Both the position numbers and the translations under genes were made by a program. 64,000 bases of DNA from the NCBI GenBank assembly GCA_012032345.1, contig JAAUQI010000019.1, positions 1-64,000 on the forward strand, given 5' to 3'. Each line of letters opens with the position of its first letter. The stretch's first letter is position 1. The notes under the pieces were generated by a model. The model ran no database searches and was not told where the DNA came from. It saw only the letters and a list, made by a program, of their open reading frames with translations. Source of the DNA: Leptolyngbyaceae cyanobacterium RM1_1_2. GTDB taxonomy: Bacteria > Cyanobacteriota > Cyanobacteriia > Phormidesmidales > Phormidesmidaceae. Shown here piece by piece: positions 8,842 to 17,293 of the stretch.

Positions 8842-9042
8842 ATGCAGCACATACCGTCCTACGGCTGCTGCATGACCCGTCCCGAAAACTAGCTGCGCGG
8901 CCCGAAGTTGGTACCAACAACTCCGAACCGCTAACCGACCAGACTGAACCAAGCAGTCCGGCAGGCTGATGAATTTTAACAGTTCTCTAGCCGCCCTGAT
9001 TCGCTTTGCGCTGGTGTAGGGTGGCTAGCTTTTTGGGTTTTT
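8842..9042 (+). ncRNA. Candidate structured small RNA or attenuated leader
   Basis: The 374 bp between 8766 and 9139 hold no gene but several RNA-like hairpins in a row: ATGCAGCA/TGCTGCAT (8842-8849 with 8866-8873), AGTTG/CAACT (8906-8910 with 8918-8922) and GACTG/CAGTC (8942-8946 with 8954-8958). A strong intrinsic terminator ends the set at 9042. The terminator is more than 220 bp past the preceding gene and about 100 bp before the next, so it most simply ends a separate transcript or controls read-through into the 84-aa gene. A TTGACT at 8805-8810 could be a -35 box, but no well-spaced -10 is evident. I could not match it to 6S, SRP, tmRNA, RNase P or a riboswitch class I know. Confidence 0.4.
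8987..9042 (+). terminator. Strong intrinsic terminator ahead of the 84-aa gene
   Basis: CTAGCCGCCCT (8987-8997) pairs with AGGGTGGCTAG (9018-9028) over 11 positions, including one G·U, and is followed by CTTTTTGGGTTTTT (9029-9042). Confidence 0.75.
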
Positions 9043-9139
9043 CGCCCACTGCGTGGTTCTGGCTGCGGTTTTGCCCTATTGATTTGCCGTGCTGGGGCGA
9101 TCGCAGTGGGCACCTCACCCAACTCAAAAAAAGGAACTC

Positions 9140-9394
9140 ATGTCTAAATCTGGCATCATTTACCCGCTCACCGAGCCTTCATCTGACGCTGAACCAAAAC
9201 GCAAACCGATTCATCACATCCTCCTCGGCTCCCCCCAGCTTGTAGAGCGCACTATCCATCAGCTTCATCAGGCCCGCTACGCTGAAGTCTACCGTTGGAC
9301 ACACCCAATTGAGACTCCCGAGAACCGTCTGATTCTCACTACCAAGCCCGGTGAAGTCATGAGCCTGCTGGTGAGGCTGGTGCAGCTAGCCTAG
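9140..9394 (+). CDS. Small 84-aa protein, unknown function
   Basis: The start at 9140 is set by AAAAAAAGGAA just upstream (9126-9136). The 84-aa product is hydrophilic with a Pro/Lys-rich front (LTEPSSDAEPKRKP) and a compact alpha/beta-looking remainder (HHILLGSPQLVERTIHQLHQ, then RLILTTKPGEVMSLLVRLVQ). The pattern of a helix after GSPQ and a terminal helix suggests a folded regulatory or adaptor domain, but I do not recognise the family. A probable small RNA or attenuator lies directly upstream and a REP palindrome starts 10 bp downstream. Confidence 0.65.
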   Translation: MSKSGIIYPLTEPSSDAEPKRKPIHHILLGSPQLVERTIHQLHQARYAEVYRWTHPIETPENRLILTTKPGEVMSLLVRLVQLA

Positions 9395-9403
9395 GGAGAT
9401 AAC

Positions 9404-9458
9404 GTTCGTAGTCAGTGCTTTAGCGCTGTACTTCAGCACTAAAGTGCTTACTACGAAC
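9404..9458. repeat. REP-type palindrome (copy 2), overlapping the 3' end of the ligase gene
   Basis: Outer arms GTTCGTAGT (9404-9412) and ACTACGAAC (9450-9458) are perfect inverted repeats. Inside are two further hairpins, AGTGCTTTAGCGCT and AGCACTAAAGTGCT. The element overlaps the last eight bases of the gene at 9451 and supplies its terminal codons. It sits between two convergent genes, where it could also end both transcripts. Confidence 0.75.
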
Positions 9459-12045
9459 TATTTTTTAGAGCTTCAATCAGAGCCACTTGCTTTTCCTTGA
9501 GTGCCAAATCTAGGGGCGGGTTGAAATATAGTGAAGGCATCAGGTCTGCAAAAAAGAGAGTCATTGGAATATTTTCAATTCTCGGCAAAAAGTCTGACGG
9601 CAAGGGGCCATCTACATGGCGGCTCAGGGCACCAAAGCCCAAGCGCTGACTGCGTGGTTCCCAGGTAGGCGCATTTTCGGTGAGCCACTGTCGCAGGCTA
9701 CTAGAATTTTCCATACCCTGCTGCAGCTCGGCGATCGCTTCTGTCGGCGGCGTCACCTCGCTCAGCGCCCCGTCCCGCTGAGAAAAAGCCCAGGCTTGCT
9801 CTAAAAGCGACTGACGTGAGGCTGGATTGATCCAGGCTTGCAGAGTCAGCTTGGCAGCGCTATCAGCCAAATCTGCAACTTTTGCCCTCAAAACATCCGG
9901 CTCTGGCGCGCTCAAAACGGCCTGATTGAGTAAGCTACCCGATCTATCCCAGTCAGCCTCTGTCGCCGTCAAATTTCCTAGCCACCAGTTCAGCGCCCCC
10001 CGATTTTGCCGCAAAAAAGTCTCAACCTCTGGCTGACTGGCAAAGGTATTGATTAAATCCTCATAGGCTTGCAGCAAACGCTCGACCAAGCGCGGGTAGA
10101 CAGGCTCAAACTGAGCTAGCTGCCAGATGGGGCTGGTAATCAGTGAAGGCTGTCTCAAAAGCTCCAGTACCCAAGCCTCTACCGCTAGCGCTGGCTGATC
10201 TTGCCCCAGCAGGCTAAAGCCCAAACCTAGAAAAACGCCGCGCTTGTTGGGCACCAGATTCACCGACTGGATGAATGCCTCAGTTGCGGCCTCAGTTGCG
10301 GCCTCAGTATCCTGACTCATCAGCAGCCAGCCCAAGTTTGAATGCCCAAACTCCTGATAGGGAGAAACTGCATTGGCGGTTTGAAACCAGGCGATCGCCG
10401 CCTCTCGCCATGCCTGCTGCTGGGCCGGATCCCTGGCTTGAAAGCTGAGATTCCCTAGGTTCCAGGCTAGCTGGTAAGGATAGTAGGGTTCCCAAGGAGC
10501 CAGAGCGGCAGCGCCAGTCAGCTTTTGCACAAACCCGTCAAGATCGCTCTGCTCCAGCGCCTCAAACCCTTTGCTAGACAGCGCCCAAGCCCGATGAACC
10601 GGAATCAGCCAAACCTGCACAATCAAGAAAAAGCCAAGGCCGACACCCACCAGCGATCGCCGATATTTTTTTCCAGTTAGCTCAGCAGCAATTTCAGTAG
10701 AACTCCCCGACATCTGGCGGAACTGGTAGGCCAGCGCCGCCAGAAAAACAACAATAACACCGCTAATGCAGAGGTTATCTAGCTGATAGTCGGTCAGGCT
10801 GATGACGCTGTAGCCCAGCAGGCCGCCCAAAATTGCCCAGGTCAGCAGCGCTGTTTCTCTAGAATAAACTGCCTCAAAGCGCTGCCAGCGAATCACCAAA
10901 GCCACCAGCAACACAATCCCCACAGCCGGAATTAACCCGCCCCAGATCCCCATTTCTCCCCAAAGCTGAGCCGGGGTACTGTGTAGCTGAAACGCTAGCT
11001 CAGCCTCGCGTCCCGCCCAGACCGGGCGATACTTTTGATAGGCAATCGGCACACCGCCTACGCCAATCCCTGAACCCCAATGGCTTAGCCCCATGCGCCA
11101 GCCAATCGCATTAGTAATCGTGCGGTAGGCCAGCTCACCGCCACCGCTGCCGTTGACCAAACTTTCTAACAGCGATCGCAGCCGATTATTACTGCCAGCC
11201 AGCAGCAGCAGCAGACCCAAAAAACCAGCGCCGCTCAGCCCTATCCACAGCCGAGACAGCTTACTCTTGAGCAACACCACGCCCAGCGCCGCGCCCCCCA
11301 CAACTGCCAGACTCAACAGGCCACCTCTAGAACTGGTGGTATACATATTCACCAGTCCCAACCCTACGCCCCCCCACCAAATCCATCGGGCGTAACCTTT
11401 TTGCAACAGCCCCAGACACAGCAGCAGCGGCAGCACCAAAATCAGATAGCCAGCCACATAGTTCTGATGCCCCACCGGATGCCAGTTTCGCAGGCTGACC
11501 ACGTTGAAATCAAAGCCAATTTCTAAGCCATACTGACTGAGTATCCGCAGCCGCTCCAGCTCAGGCCAGTAGGTTTGCCGCAGCCACAAAACCAGGCTCA
11601 GAACCATAAAAACCAGGCTCAAACCGCCTTGAAACTGCAAAAGCCTCAACCACCGCTGCGGCGTACTAATCCAGCTATTAACCGCGTAGAGCGCAGCCAA
11701 AACGCACAGAGCTGCCCAGCCATACCAGCGGGCCTGATTGGGAAATTCGGCAAAGATAGTCGAAACTGCAAGGCCAACCACGGTCAAAGCCGCTACCCAG
11801 TCTAGATAGTTGCCCAAAACTAGCGATCGCCAAGGTTTGTGCCATCCCTGCCAGAGCAGCCAGATCACAGGCAGAGTCAGCGTCATCTGCCAGACAAACA
11901 CCCAGGGCCACAGCACCATCAGGCTATTGCTCCCCGGCAGCAGGGTAAAAACAGCGTAGAGCAGAGCGCTCAGCAAACCTAGCAGCTTGCCATCGGCCTG
12001 CGAGGGTTCCATCTGGGGGTCGGGCCTTTTATTCAATAGAGTCAT
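9451..12045 (-). CDS. O-antigen ligase-family protein with C-terminal TPR region (copy B)
   Basis: These integral membrane enzymes move a finished glycan from a polyprenyl carrier to an acceptor (lipid A core, or protein in the PglL/PilO branch). The 864-aa protein has about a dozen membrane segments in residues 20-480. The family landmarks are VGHQNYVAGYLILVLPLLL near 190-210, TTSSRGGLLSL near 240, and the large periplasmic loop with HSTPAQLWGEMGIWGG near 355-370. The C-terminal half is soluble and TPR-like (WEPYYPYQLAWNLGNL, then GHSNLGWLL). A 12-bp tandem repeat encodes TEAATEAATEA near residue 580. It overlaps the upstream homologue by ATGA, so translation is coupled. Its last codons come from a REP element. 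Confidence 0.88.
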   Translation of the reverse strand: MTLLNKRPDPQMEPSQADGKLLGLLSALLYAVFTLLPGSNSLMVLWPWVFVWQMTLTLPVIWLLWQGWHKPWRSLVLGNYLDWVAALTVVGLAVSTIFAEFPNQARWYGWAALCVLAALYAVNSWISTPQRWLRLLQFQGGLSLVFMVLSLVLWLRQTYWPELERLRILSQYGLEIGFDFNVVSLRNWHPVGHQNYVAGYLILVLPLLLCLGLLQKGYARWIWWGGVGLGLVNMYTTSSRGGLLSLAVVGGAALGVVLLKSKLSRLWIGLSGAGFLGLLLLLAGSNNRLRSLLESLVNGSGGGELAYRTITNAIGWRMGLSHWGSGIGVGGVPIAYQKYRPVWAGREAELAFQLHSTPAQLWGEMGIWGGLIPAVGIVLLVALVIRWQRFEAVYSRETALLTWAILGGLLGYSVISLTDYQLDNLCISGVIVVFLAALAYQFRQMSGSSTEIAAELTGKKYRRSLVGVGLGFFLIVQVWLIPVHRAWALSSKGFEALEQSDLDGFVQKLTGAAALAPWEPYYPYQLAWNLGNLSFQARDPAQQQAWREAAIAWFQTANAVSPYQEFGHSNLGWLLMSQDTEAATEAATEAFIQSVNLVPNKRGVFLGLGFSLLGQDQPALAVEAWVLELLRQPSLITSPIWQLAQFEPVYPRLVERLLQAYEDLINTFASQPEVETFLRQNRGALNWWLGNLTATEADWDRSGSLLNQAVLSAPEPDVLRAKVADLADSAAKLTLQAWINPASRQSLLEQAWAFSQRDGALSEVTPPTEAIAELQQGMENSSSLRQWLTENAPTWEPRSQRLGFGALSRHVDGPLPSDFLPRIENIPMTLFFADLMPSLYFNPPLDLALKEKQVALIEALKNSS

Positions 12046-14663
12046 GGCGAGGGAGACACCTGAGGCGGCGGCGTCAGTTTGAAGTGGGCTTTTGTTGGAT
12101 GGGGCAGGCCAAGTTCGGCTGTGCGTAAAGACTCGACCTGATGATCCAAAATTGGAAACTCTCGCGGATAGACGCTAAACAGGTTCAGTAGATCTAATAA
12201 AGCACTGTCTTGAATATTTTCAGACCCCATCATAATTCTGATTGTCTGTGCATACTGATTGCGGTAGGCCATACCTAGCTGTAGGCGATTGTGCCGGGTA
12301 GCTTCTTCAGGCAGGGAGGAAAGCCACTGGCGAATAGCTCGATGTCGGTCAATATGGCTTCTGGCCGCAGCGCGCTCAGCTTCAGGGGTTTTGGTCTGGT
12401 CTAGATAGGCATCAAAGTAAATATCAGGCTGCAACCAAGCGCGCAGCAGGGATAGCTCTGAAGCTTGAGGATTAGCCGCGATCGCCTGGTTAAGCGTATC
12501 TAATGCCTGCTGCGGGGCACTGTCAACCTGAAGCAGCGCCTGCACGACAGGACGCAGCTCTGGCTCAGGACTGGCCGGAGTAAAAGGTAACTGATACCAC
12601 CAGTGAATCAGGGCCGCATTTGCATACAAAGCCGGGTAGGCTGGATCGCTGGGGGATGTCAGCCGCAAAAGTTCTAGGCTCCAAGCTGAAAATTTTTCTA
12701 AAACTGCTGCTCGAACATCCTCTATTGGGGCTGCGCGCCAATTGGAAAAAGTCAGCGATCGCGGATTGGTCAAGCCTTCTAGGGCAAAAGCTGTAACAGC
12801 CTGACTTGGCTTGCCTTGGGCTAGATAAATTTGGCCCAGCACGTAGTAGGTATAGTTGTCATTGCGCGGCGATAGCTCTGCCGTGCGCGTCGCGTAATAT
12901 GCGGCAGCGTCTAGCTCTCCCCGCTGAAAATGTAAAACCGCTAAATTTTGATTAAACCAGGCATCGTAAGGCGCTGCCTCAAAAGCATTCTCAAAATGCT
13001 CCAGGGTCGCGGTTTCAAGGGTCTGCTTGTCTTTCGAACTTTCGACTAATTTTTCTAACGGCAAGAGCTGCTGACCTGCGATCGCCCCATAGGTAGGATC
13101 CCAGGGCACCAGCTTATTGGCCATCGTCCAGCGATAGTTAGCCTCCACGTAATCAGCCGCACTCGCTTCCTGGGTGCCGAGGCTGGTGAGGGCCAGGGCT
13201 ATATCTACAGGCACCCACAGTCGCAGAGCCACCGCCAGTCCGGCCAGCAACCCCAGGCTCACAATCCGGCGCAGACGCCGCGCTAGCTGAGCCGGAGAGG
13301 GTAGATAGCGATCGCCCAAACTGACTAGAAAAACGACGTTGGCGACTAAGGTTGAGGCAATACCTATATTTTCAAGCTGGTAGTCGGTCAGACTAGAAAC
13401 CCCGTAGGCCAAAAAACTGCCGCCGACACCAGACAGCAGCAGGCGATCGCGGGCTTCTAGCTCACGGCGATCTAGCCTCAGCCAGAGCCAGCCCAGAGCC
13501 AGCACCCAGCCCACATACAGCCCGATGCCAATCGCCCCTAGTTCCCCCGCTAGCTGCACCGGCATATTGTGGAGCTGCTGCACATGATCCAGCCCGGTGC
13601 CGGTTTCAATCGGGCGATACAGATTAGAAACACGGGCCATATTGCCGGGGCCGACGCCGAGCAAAGGGCGATCGCGCAGAATGTTCTTAGCCGTTTGCAG
13701 CATAAAGTAGCGATCGCGGGCAGGGCCGTCTGCCACCGTTACCGCCGCCTGAGCGCCTGTGCCAAAATGAATGCCGCCAATCAAATCCCGCACTCTCGGG
13801 TTGCTGCCAATTCCAGCACCAATCACAATCAGCCCCACCAGACTACCCGCAGCCAGCCATCGCCGCTGCCGCCCCCGACTGCGCCATAGCGCTATACCCA
13901 TCGCCGCGATCGCCCAAACCACAAAGCCCAGATAGGCCCCCCGCGACCCGCTGACATAGAGCGCCACCAAAACTATCAGCGCCGCCAACAGCCCCAGCCA
14001 GCGCCGCCAGCCCTTTTGAGCCAGGGCAAACGTCGTCACCAGCGGCAGCACCAAAACCAGATAGCCCCCGACAAAGTTATGGTGTCCCAAAGGAGAAGCA
14101 TTGCGAATGGCGCTGCTAAAATCTCCCGAGCGCCACATATTGGCATTGGGCTGCCAGTGGGCCAGACTGATTAAGCTCGTGGTCGTCCCGGTGACGGCCA
14201 GCCCCAGCCAGAGTAAATGTCGTTTAGCTGCCGCCCCCGCCACGTAGTTGTGCCAGCCATATAGCAAGAGGCCATAGCACAAAACTAAGACAATATTCCA
14301 GGCGGCAACCGTAGGAAACTGGCTGAAGGCGGCTGAAACTACCATCCCCACAGCAAGCAGGCCCACCAGCCAGTCCAGCCCGTAGCCCAGGGGACGAAAC
14401 GGCACTGCAAACTGCCGCAGCATCCAGATCACCCAGAGGCCCATCGCCAAAAAGCCCAGCTGCCAGATCAAAATCCAGGGCCAGCCCACCATACGAAAGT
14501 AGCTAGACGGCAGCCAGGTAAAAAAGACCAGCGCCGCCACAGCCAGCCAGCCCAAACCTGCTCCCTGCCAGCCATCAGCGGCCTGTTCCTGAATCGGCTC
14601 AGCAATATCTTTGAGCAAAAATTGACTGATTGCAGGTCGTATCTTTTGCCAGTAAGCGCTCAT
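12042..14663 (-). CDS. O-antigen ligase-family protein with C-terminal TPR region (copy A)
   Basis: The 873-aa homologue of the next gene has the same architecture. The N-terminal membrane domain carries PLGHHNFVGGYLVLVLPL near residue 195, a SGSRGAYLGF strand near 240, and the catalytic-loop His in QQLHNMPVQLAGELGAIGIG near 365-385. A C-terminal helical repeat region follows (AAPYDAWFNQNLAVLHFQRG, then YTYYVLGQIYLAQGKPSQA), which is TPR-like. It begins 5 bp after the sugar transferase and ends with an ATGA overlap into its paralogue, so the three genes form one operon. The tandem arrangement suggests duplication followed by acceptor or glycan specialisation (inference). Confidence 0.88.
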   Translation of the reverse strand: MSAYWQKIRPAISQFLLKDIAEPIQEQAADGWQGAGLGWLAVAALVFFTWLPSSYFRMVGWPWILIWQLGFLAMGLWVIWMLRQFAVPFRPLGYGLDWLVGLLAVGMVVSAAFSQFPTVAAWNIVLVLCYGLLLYGWHNYVAGAAAKRHLLWLGLAVTGTTTSLISLAHWQPNANMWRSGDFSSAIRNASPLGHHNFVGGYLVLVLPLVTTFALAQKGWRRWLGLLAALIVLVALYVSGSRGAYLGFVVWAIAAMGIALWRSRGRQRRWLAAGSLVGLIVIGAGIGSNPRVRDLIGGIHFGTGAQAAVTVADGPARDRYFMLQTAKNILRDRPLLGVGPGNMARVSNLYRPIETGTGLDHVQQLHNMPVQLAGELGAIGIGLYVGWVLALGWLWLRLDRRELEARDRLLLSGVGGSFLAYGVSSLTDYQLENIGIASTLVANVVFLVSLGDRYLPSPAQLARRLRRIVSLGLLAGLAVALRLWVPVDIALALTSLGTQEASAADYVEANYRWTMANKLVPWDPTYGAIAGQQLLPLEKLVESSKDKQTLETATLEHFENAFEAAPYDAWFNQNLAVLHFQRGELDAAAYYATRTAELSPRNDNYTYYVLGQIYLAQGKPSQAVTAFALEGLTNPRSLTFSNWRAAPIEDVRAAVLEKFSAWSLELLRLTSPSDPAYPALYANAALIHWWYQLPFTPASPEPELRPVVQALLQVDSAPQQALDTLNQAIAANPQASELSLLRAWLQPDIYFDAYLDQTKTPEAERAAARSHIDRHRAIRQWLSSLPEEATRHNRLQLGMAYRNQYAQTIRIMMGSENIQDSALLDLLNLFSVYPREFPILDHQVESLRTAELGLPHPTKAHFKLTPPPQVSPSP

Positions 14664-14668
14664 AGAAT

Positions 14669-16114
14669 TTAGTAAGCTCCATTGCCAAAAATCACGATCC
14701 GAATAGTTTCAATCAAAATTTCTAAATCTAAGTTGAGCGACCAGTTATCGATATAGTGCAGGTCTAGACGAGCGGCGTCATCAAAACATTCAATATCCGA
14801 TCGCCCGGAAACCTGCCACAGCCCCGTAATCCCCGGCAGCACCTGATGACGAATGTGGTGCCAGGGGTCGAAGTGGGCTACATCTCTCAGCGGCAATGGG
14901 CGCGGCCCGACCAGGCTCATTTGCCCCAGCAGCACATTAAAGAGCTGGGGCAGCTCGTCCAAGCTGGTACGGCGCAAAAGCCGACCGACGGCGGTCACCC
15001 GTGGATCATTCTTAATCTTAAACAAGATGCCATCTCTGTTGGCGTTTTGGCTTTCTAGAGCTTTTTGCAGAGCTGAGGCATTCAGGGTCATGGTGCGAAA
15101 TTTCCACACCTGAAAGACTTTACCGTGCAGGCCCATGCGCTCTTGGCGAAAGAAAACGGGGCCGGGGGAACTCATTTTGATAGCGATCGCCATCAGTAGA
15201 AATAAAGGAGACAGCATCAGCAGGCCCAGGCTAGCTCCTAAAAAGTCCAAGCTGCGCTTGACATGATAGTCTAACCCGTCAATCAGGGGCGCTTCCAAAC
15301 GCAGGGTCGGCAACCCGGCAAACACCTCAGCAACCCCGCGCCGATAAAGCATTTCGCGGCTAGAAGGAATCAGCTTCAGGGCAATTCCGGCGCGCTTGAG
15401 CTGCCAGTAGAGGCTAGAAGCCAGTTCGACATCGGGCAAATCTTCGATTAGCACCTCTTGGGCATTTGAGGCCAGGATAGCCTGAGAGGTAGCGCTGGTG
15501 TGGGCCATTGAAGAGAGCGCAGCGCCCACCACGTGATAGTTTGATCGCTGCTTGAGAGCATCCGATAATTTTTTCAGGCGGTGAGCCGGAGCAATGATAA
15601 AGACGGCAGCCTGGGTATGGCTCAGCTCTACTCGCCGCAGAATAGCTGTAAGCACCAGACGCAGGGCAATTACCAGGACAACGCTGCTACTCCAGGCAGT
15701 CAAAAACAGCGATCGCGGCGGATCTAGCTTAGGATCGTAAAAATACACCAGCACCAGCGACAGCAAATAAACAATGCTGATCAGCTTGCCAGCCCGCAAA
15801 TAGTTACTAATCTGACCAGAGCTGCCGTATAGTCCGCTTTGGGCATACAAAAGCAGCGTCATGGCCACAAAAATCCAGAACAGGCTGGGCAACCCCAGCC
15901 ACACCCACCACACCAGCTCGGGGGGAATGGGAGAATAAAACTGGTTCAGATAGCGGGCTACCTGCCAGGCTACTGCCAAAGCCAGGATATCACCCAGCAA
16001 CAAAACCAAAACCCGCTGCCAGCGCCAAGATAAGATGTGGCTGGGTCTGATCTGCCGGGGGGTACGGATATCTAAGACAGGCTCTGGCGGGAGGGGGGGC
16101 CGCTGTTTGTTCAT
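14669..16114 (-). CDS. WcaJ/WbaP-like polyprenyl glycosylphosphotransferase
   Basis: The enzyme transfers a sugar-1-phosphate from an NDP-sugar to undecaprenyl phosphate, the first step of many surface glycans. I chose the ATG at 16114 (481 aa); a TTG at 16150 would add 12 residues. Four N-terminal membrane segments (residues about 35-160) lead to a cytoplasmic domain. The C-terminal catalytic domain begins with a membrane helix (KRSLDFLGASLGLLMLSPLF) and then shows FFRQERMGLHGKVFQVWKFR, RRTSLDELPQLFNVLLG, SLVGPRPLP and PGITGLWQVSGR, all hallmark motifs. It heads the operon with the two ligases. The gene upstream is a divergent WecG-like transferase that could add the second sugar. Confidence 0.93.
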   Translation of the reverse strand: MNKQRPPLPPEPVLDIRTPRQIRPSHILSWRWQRVLVLLLGDILALAVAWQVARYLNQFYSPIPPELVWWVWLGLPSLFWIFVAMTLLLYAQSGLYGSSGQISNYLRAGKLISIVYLLSLVLVYFYDPKLDPPRSLFLTAWSSSVVLVIALRLVLTAILRRVELSHTQAAVFIIAPAHRLKKLSDALKQRSNYHVVGAALSSMAHTSATSQAILASNAQEVLIEDLPDVELASSLYWQLKRAGIALKLIPSSREMLYRRGVAEVFAGLPTLRLEAPLIDGLDYHVKRSLDFLGASLGLLMLSPLFLLMAIAIKMSSPGPVFFRQERMGLHGKVFQVWKFRTMTLNASALQKALESQNANRDGILFKIKNDPRVTAVGRLLRRTSLDELPQLFNVLLGQMSLVGPRPLPLRDVAHFDPWHHIRHQVLPGITGLWQVSGRSDIECFDDAARLDLHYIDNWSLNLDLEILIETIRIVIFGNGAY

Positions 16115-16274
16115 CTGCAAAGGGGCAAGATAATTACAGTCTGCGAGCAATAGGGAGGTAACTTTACCAATACTTAACTTAGGCTACTGGTGTGTGAATT
16201 TAGTGTTCCGCAGATGGCAATCTAAGCCTTCATCCTGGCTCAAAAATGTTGCAGACATAGCGATCCTATTTGGA

Positions 16275-16313
16275 TTGTAAGAGGACTTTCTCGTAGGGAA
16301 AGTCCTCTTACAA
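16275..16313. repeat. Perfect 16-bp inverted repeat hairpin
   Basis: TTGTAAGAGGACTTTC (16275-16290) is followed after TCGTAGG by its exact complement GAAAGTCCTCTTACAA (16298-16313). There is no T-run on either strand. It lies between divergent glycan genes, 35 bp before the WecG-like start codon. It could be a 5'-UTR structure, an insertion footprint or a small mobile palindrome. Confidence 0.8.
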
Positions 16314-16347
16314 CTCTCCCTCCCCACAAATGATTTAGGACTGCTAT

Positions 16348-17148
16348 ATGATCAATCAGGGTAAACATAGCGTTCTCGGCATTGAGGTCAGCGCCATTGA
16401 CTACGAAGCTGCCGTTAGCCAAATTATGCAGGCGGCGGTATCAGGTCAGCCTCTGACGGTTTCGGCCCTGGCTGTGCATGGAGTCATGACGGGGGTGCTT
16501 GACCCAGAACAGGGCTACCGCCTCAATCATTTAGACCTAGTGGTACCCGACGGACAGCCCGTGCGGTGGGCGCTCAACTGGCTACACCAAACTCAGCTCA
16601 GCGATCGCGTTTATGGCCCAACGTTAATGCTGCAGGTCTGCGATCGCGCGGCCCAAGCCGGACTGCCAGTTTACTTTTACGGCAGTCGGCCCGAGGTCTT
16701 AGAGGCGCTGATCCAAAATCTGCAGGCCCGATTTCCGCGCTTGCCCGTAGTCGGCAGCCAGCCATCGTACTTTCGTCAGGTTTCGACGCAGGAGATGAGC
16801 GCGATCGCCGCTACCATTCAAGCCAGCGGAGCCAAAATTGTGTTTGCGGGGCTGGGCTGTCCGCGTCAGGAAGTTTGGGCCTATGAGTACCGCGATCGCC
16901 TTTCTATGCCTATTCTGGCGATCGGAGCTGCCTTTGACTTTCATGCAGGGCGGCTGTCGCAGGCTCCTGGGTGGATGCAAAAGCGGGGGCTGGAGTGGCT
17001 GTTTCGCCTGAGCCAAGAACCGGGTCGGCTGTGGCAGCGCTATTTGTTGCTCAATCCGCTCTATCTCTGGTTGCTGCTGCTACAGCTTCTGGGTCTGCGC
17101 CCCTCTACCCCAACCATCCTCCCCCAGCAGGAGAGGCGCTACGGCTAG
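16348..17148 (+). CDS. WecG/TagA/CpsF-family glycosyltransferase (GT26)
   Basis: Members of this family add the second sugar (ManNAc or a relative) to a polyprenyl-linked primer. The 266-aa protein shows the family pattern: [12 protein letters not shown] near residue 40, [15 protein letters not shown] near 65-80 with the catalytic Asp in [12 protein letters not shown] near 90, YFYGSRPEV near 110, and the C-terminal [18 protein letters not shown] near 170-190. It ends in a hydrophobic stretch ([19 protein letters not shown]) that probably attaches it to the membrane. It is divergent from the WcaJ-like gene, which would make its likely substrate. Confidence 0.92.
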   Translation: MINQGKHSVLGIEVSAIDYEAAVSQIMQAAVSGQPLTVSALAVHGVMTGVLDPEQGYRLNHLDLVVPDGQPVRWALNWLHQTQLSDRVYGPTLMLQVCDRAAQAGLPVYFYGSRPEVLEALIQNLQARFPRLPVVGSQPSYFRQVSTQEMSAIAATIQASGAKIVFAGLGCPRQEVWAYEYRDRLSMPILAIGAAFDFHAGRLSQAPGWMQKRGLEWLFRLSQEPGRLWQRYLLLNPLYLWLLLLQLLGLRPSTPTILPQQERRYG

Positions 17149-17170
17149 CTTGGGCGTACTACTCTAGCGT

Positions 17171-17286
17171 AACTGCTAAAGCAGTCACTACGAACGCTCA
17201 AACGCTCGTAGTATTCACTTCAGTGAAAACATGCAACTGCTAAAGCAGTCACTACGAACGCTCGTAGTATTCACTTCAGTGAAAAC
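17171..17286. repeat. Tandem REP palindromes upstream of the RAYT gene
   Basis: A unit starting AACTGCTAAAGCAGTCACTA occurs at 17171-17198 and again at 17235-17262. A second unit starting CGCTCGTAGTATTCACTTCA occurs at 17203-17230 and 17259-17286. Each carries small hairpins (ACTGCTAAAGCAGT, TTCACTTCAGTGAA) framed by CGTAGT/ACTACG arms, the two-hairpin (BIME-like) arrangement of REP elements. They end 8 bp before the RAYT start codon and share arms with the copies at 6981 and 9404. Confidence 0.85.
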
Positions 17287-17293
17287 AATAGCC

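Noticed and set aside
10270-10312. Tandem repeat in the ligase gene as a possible phase-variation tract
   Set aside because: The 12-bp unit is a multiple of three, so copy changes would only add or remove TEAA residues and not switch the frame.
17171-17290. CRISPR-like short direct repeats
   Set aside because: Only two units, each internally palindromic, no spacers of regular size and no cas genes. They match the REP pattern next to a RAYT.
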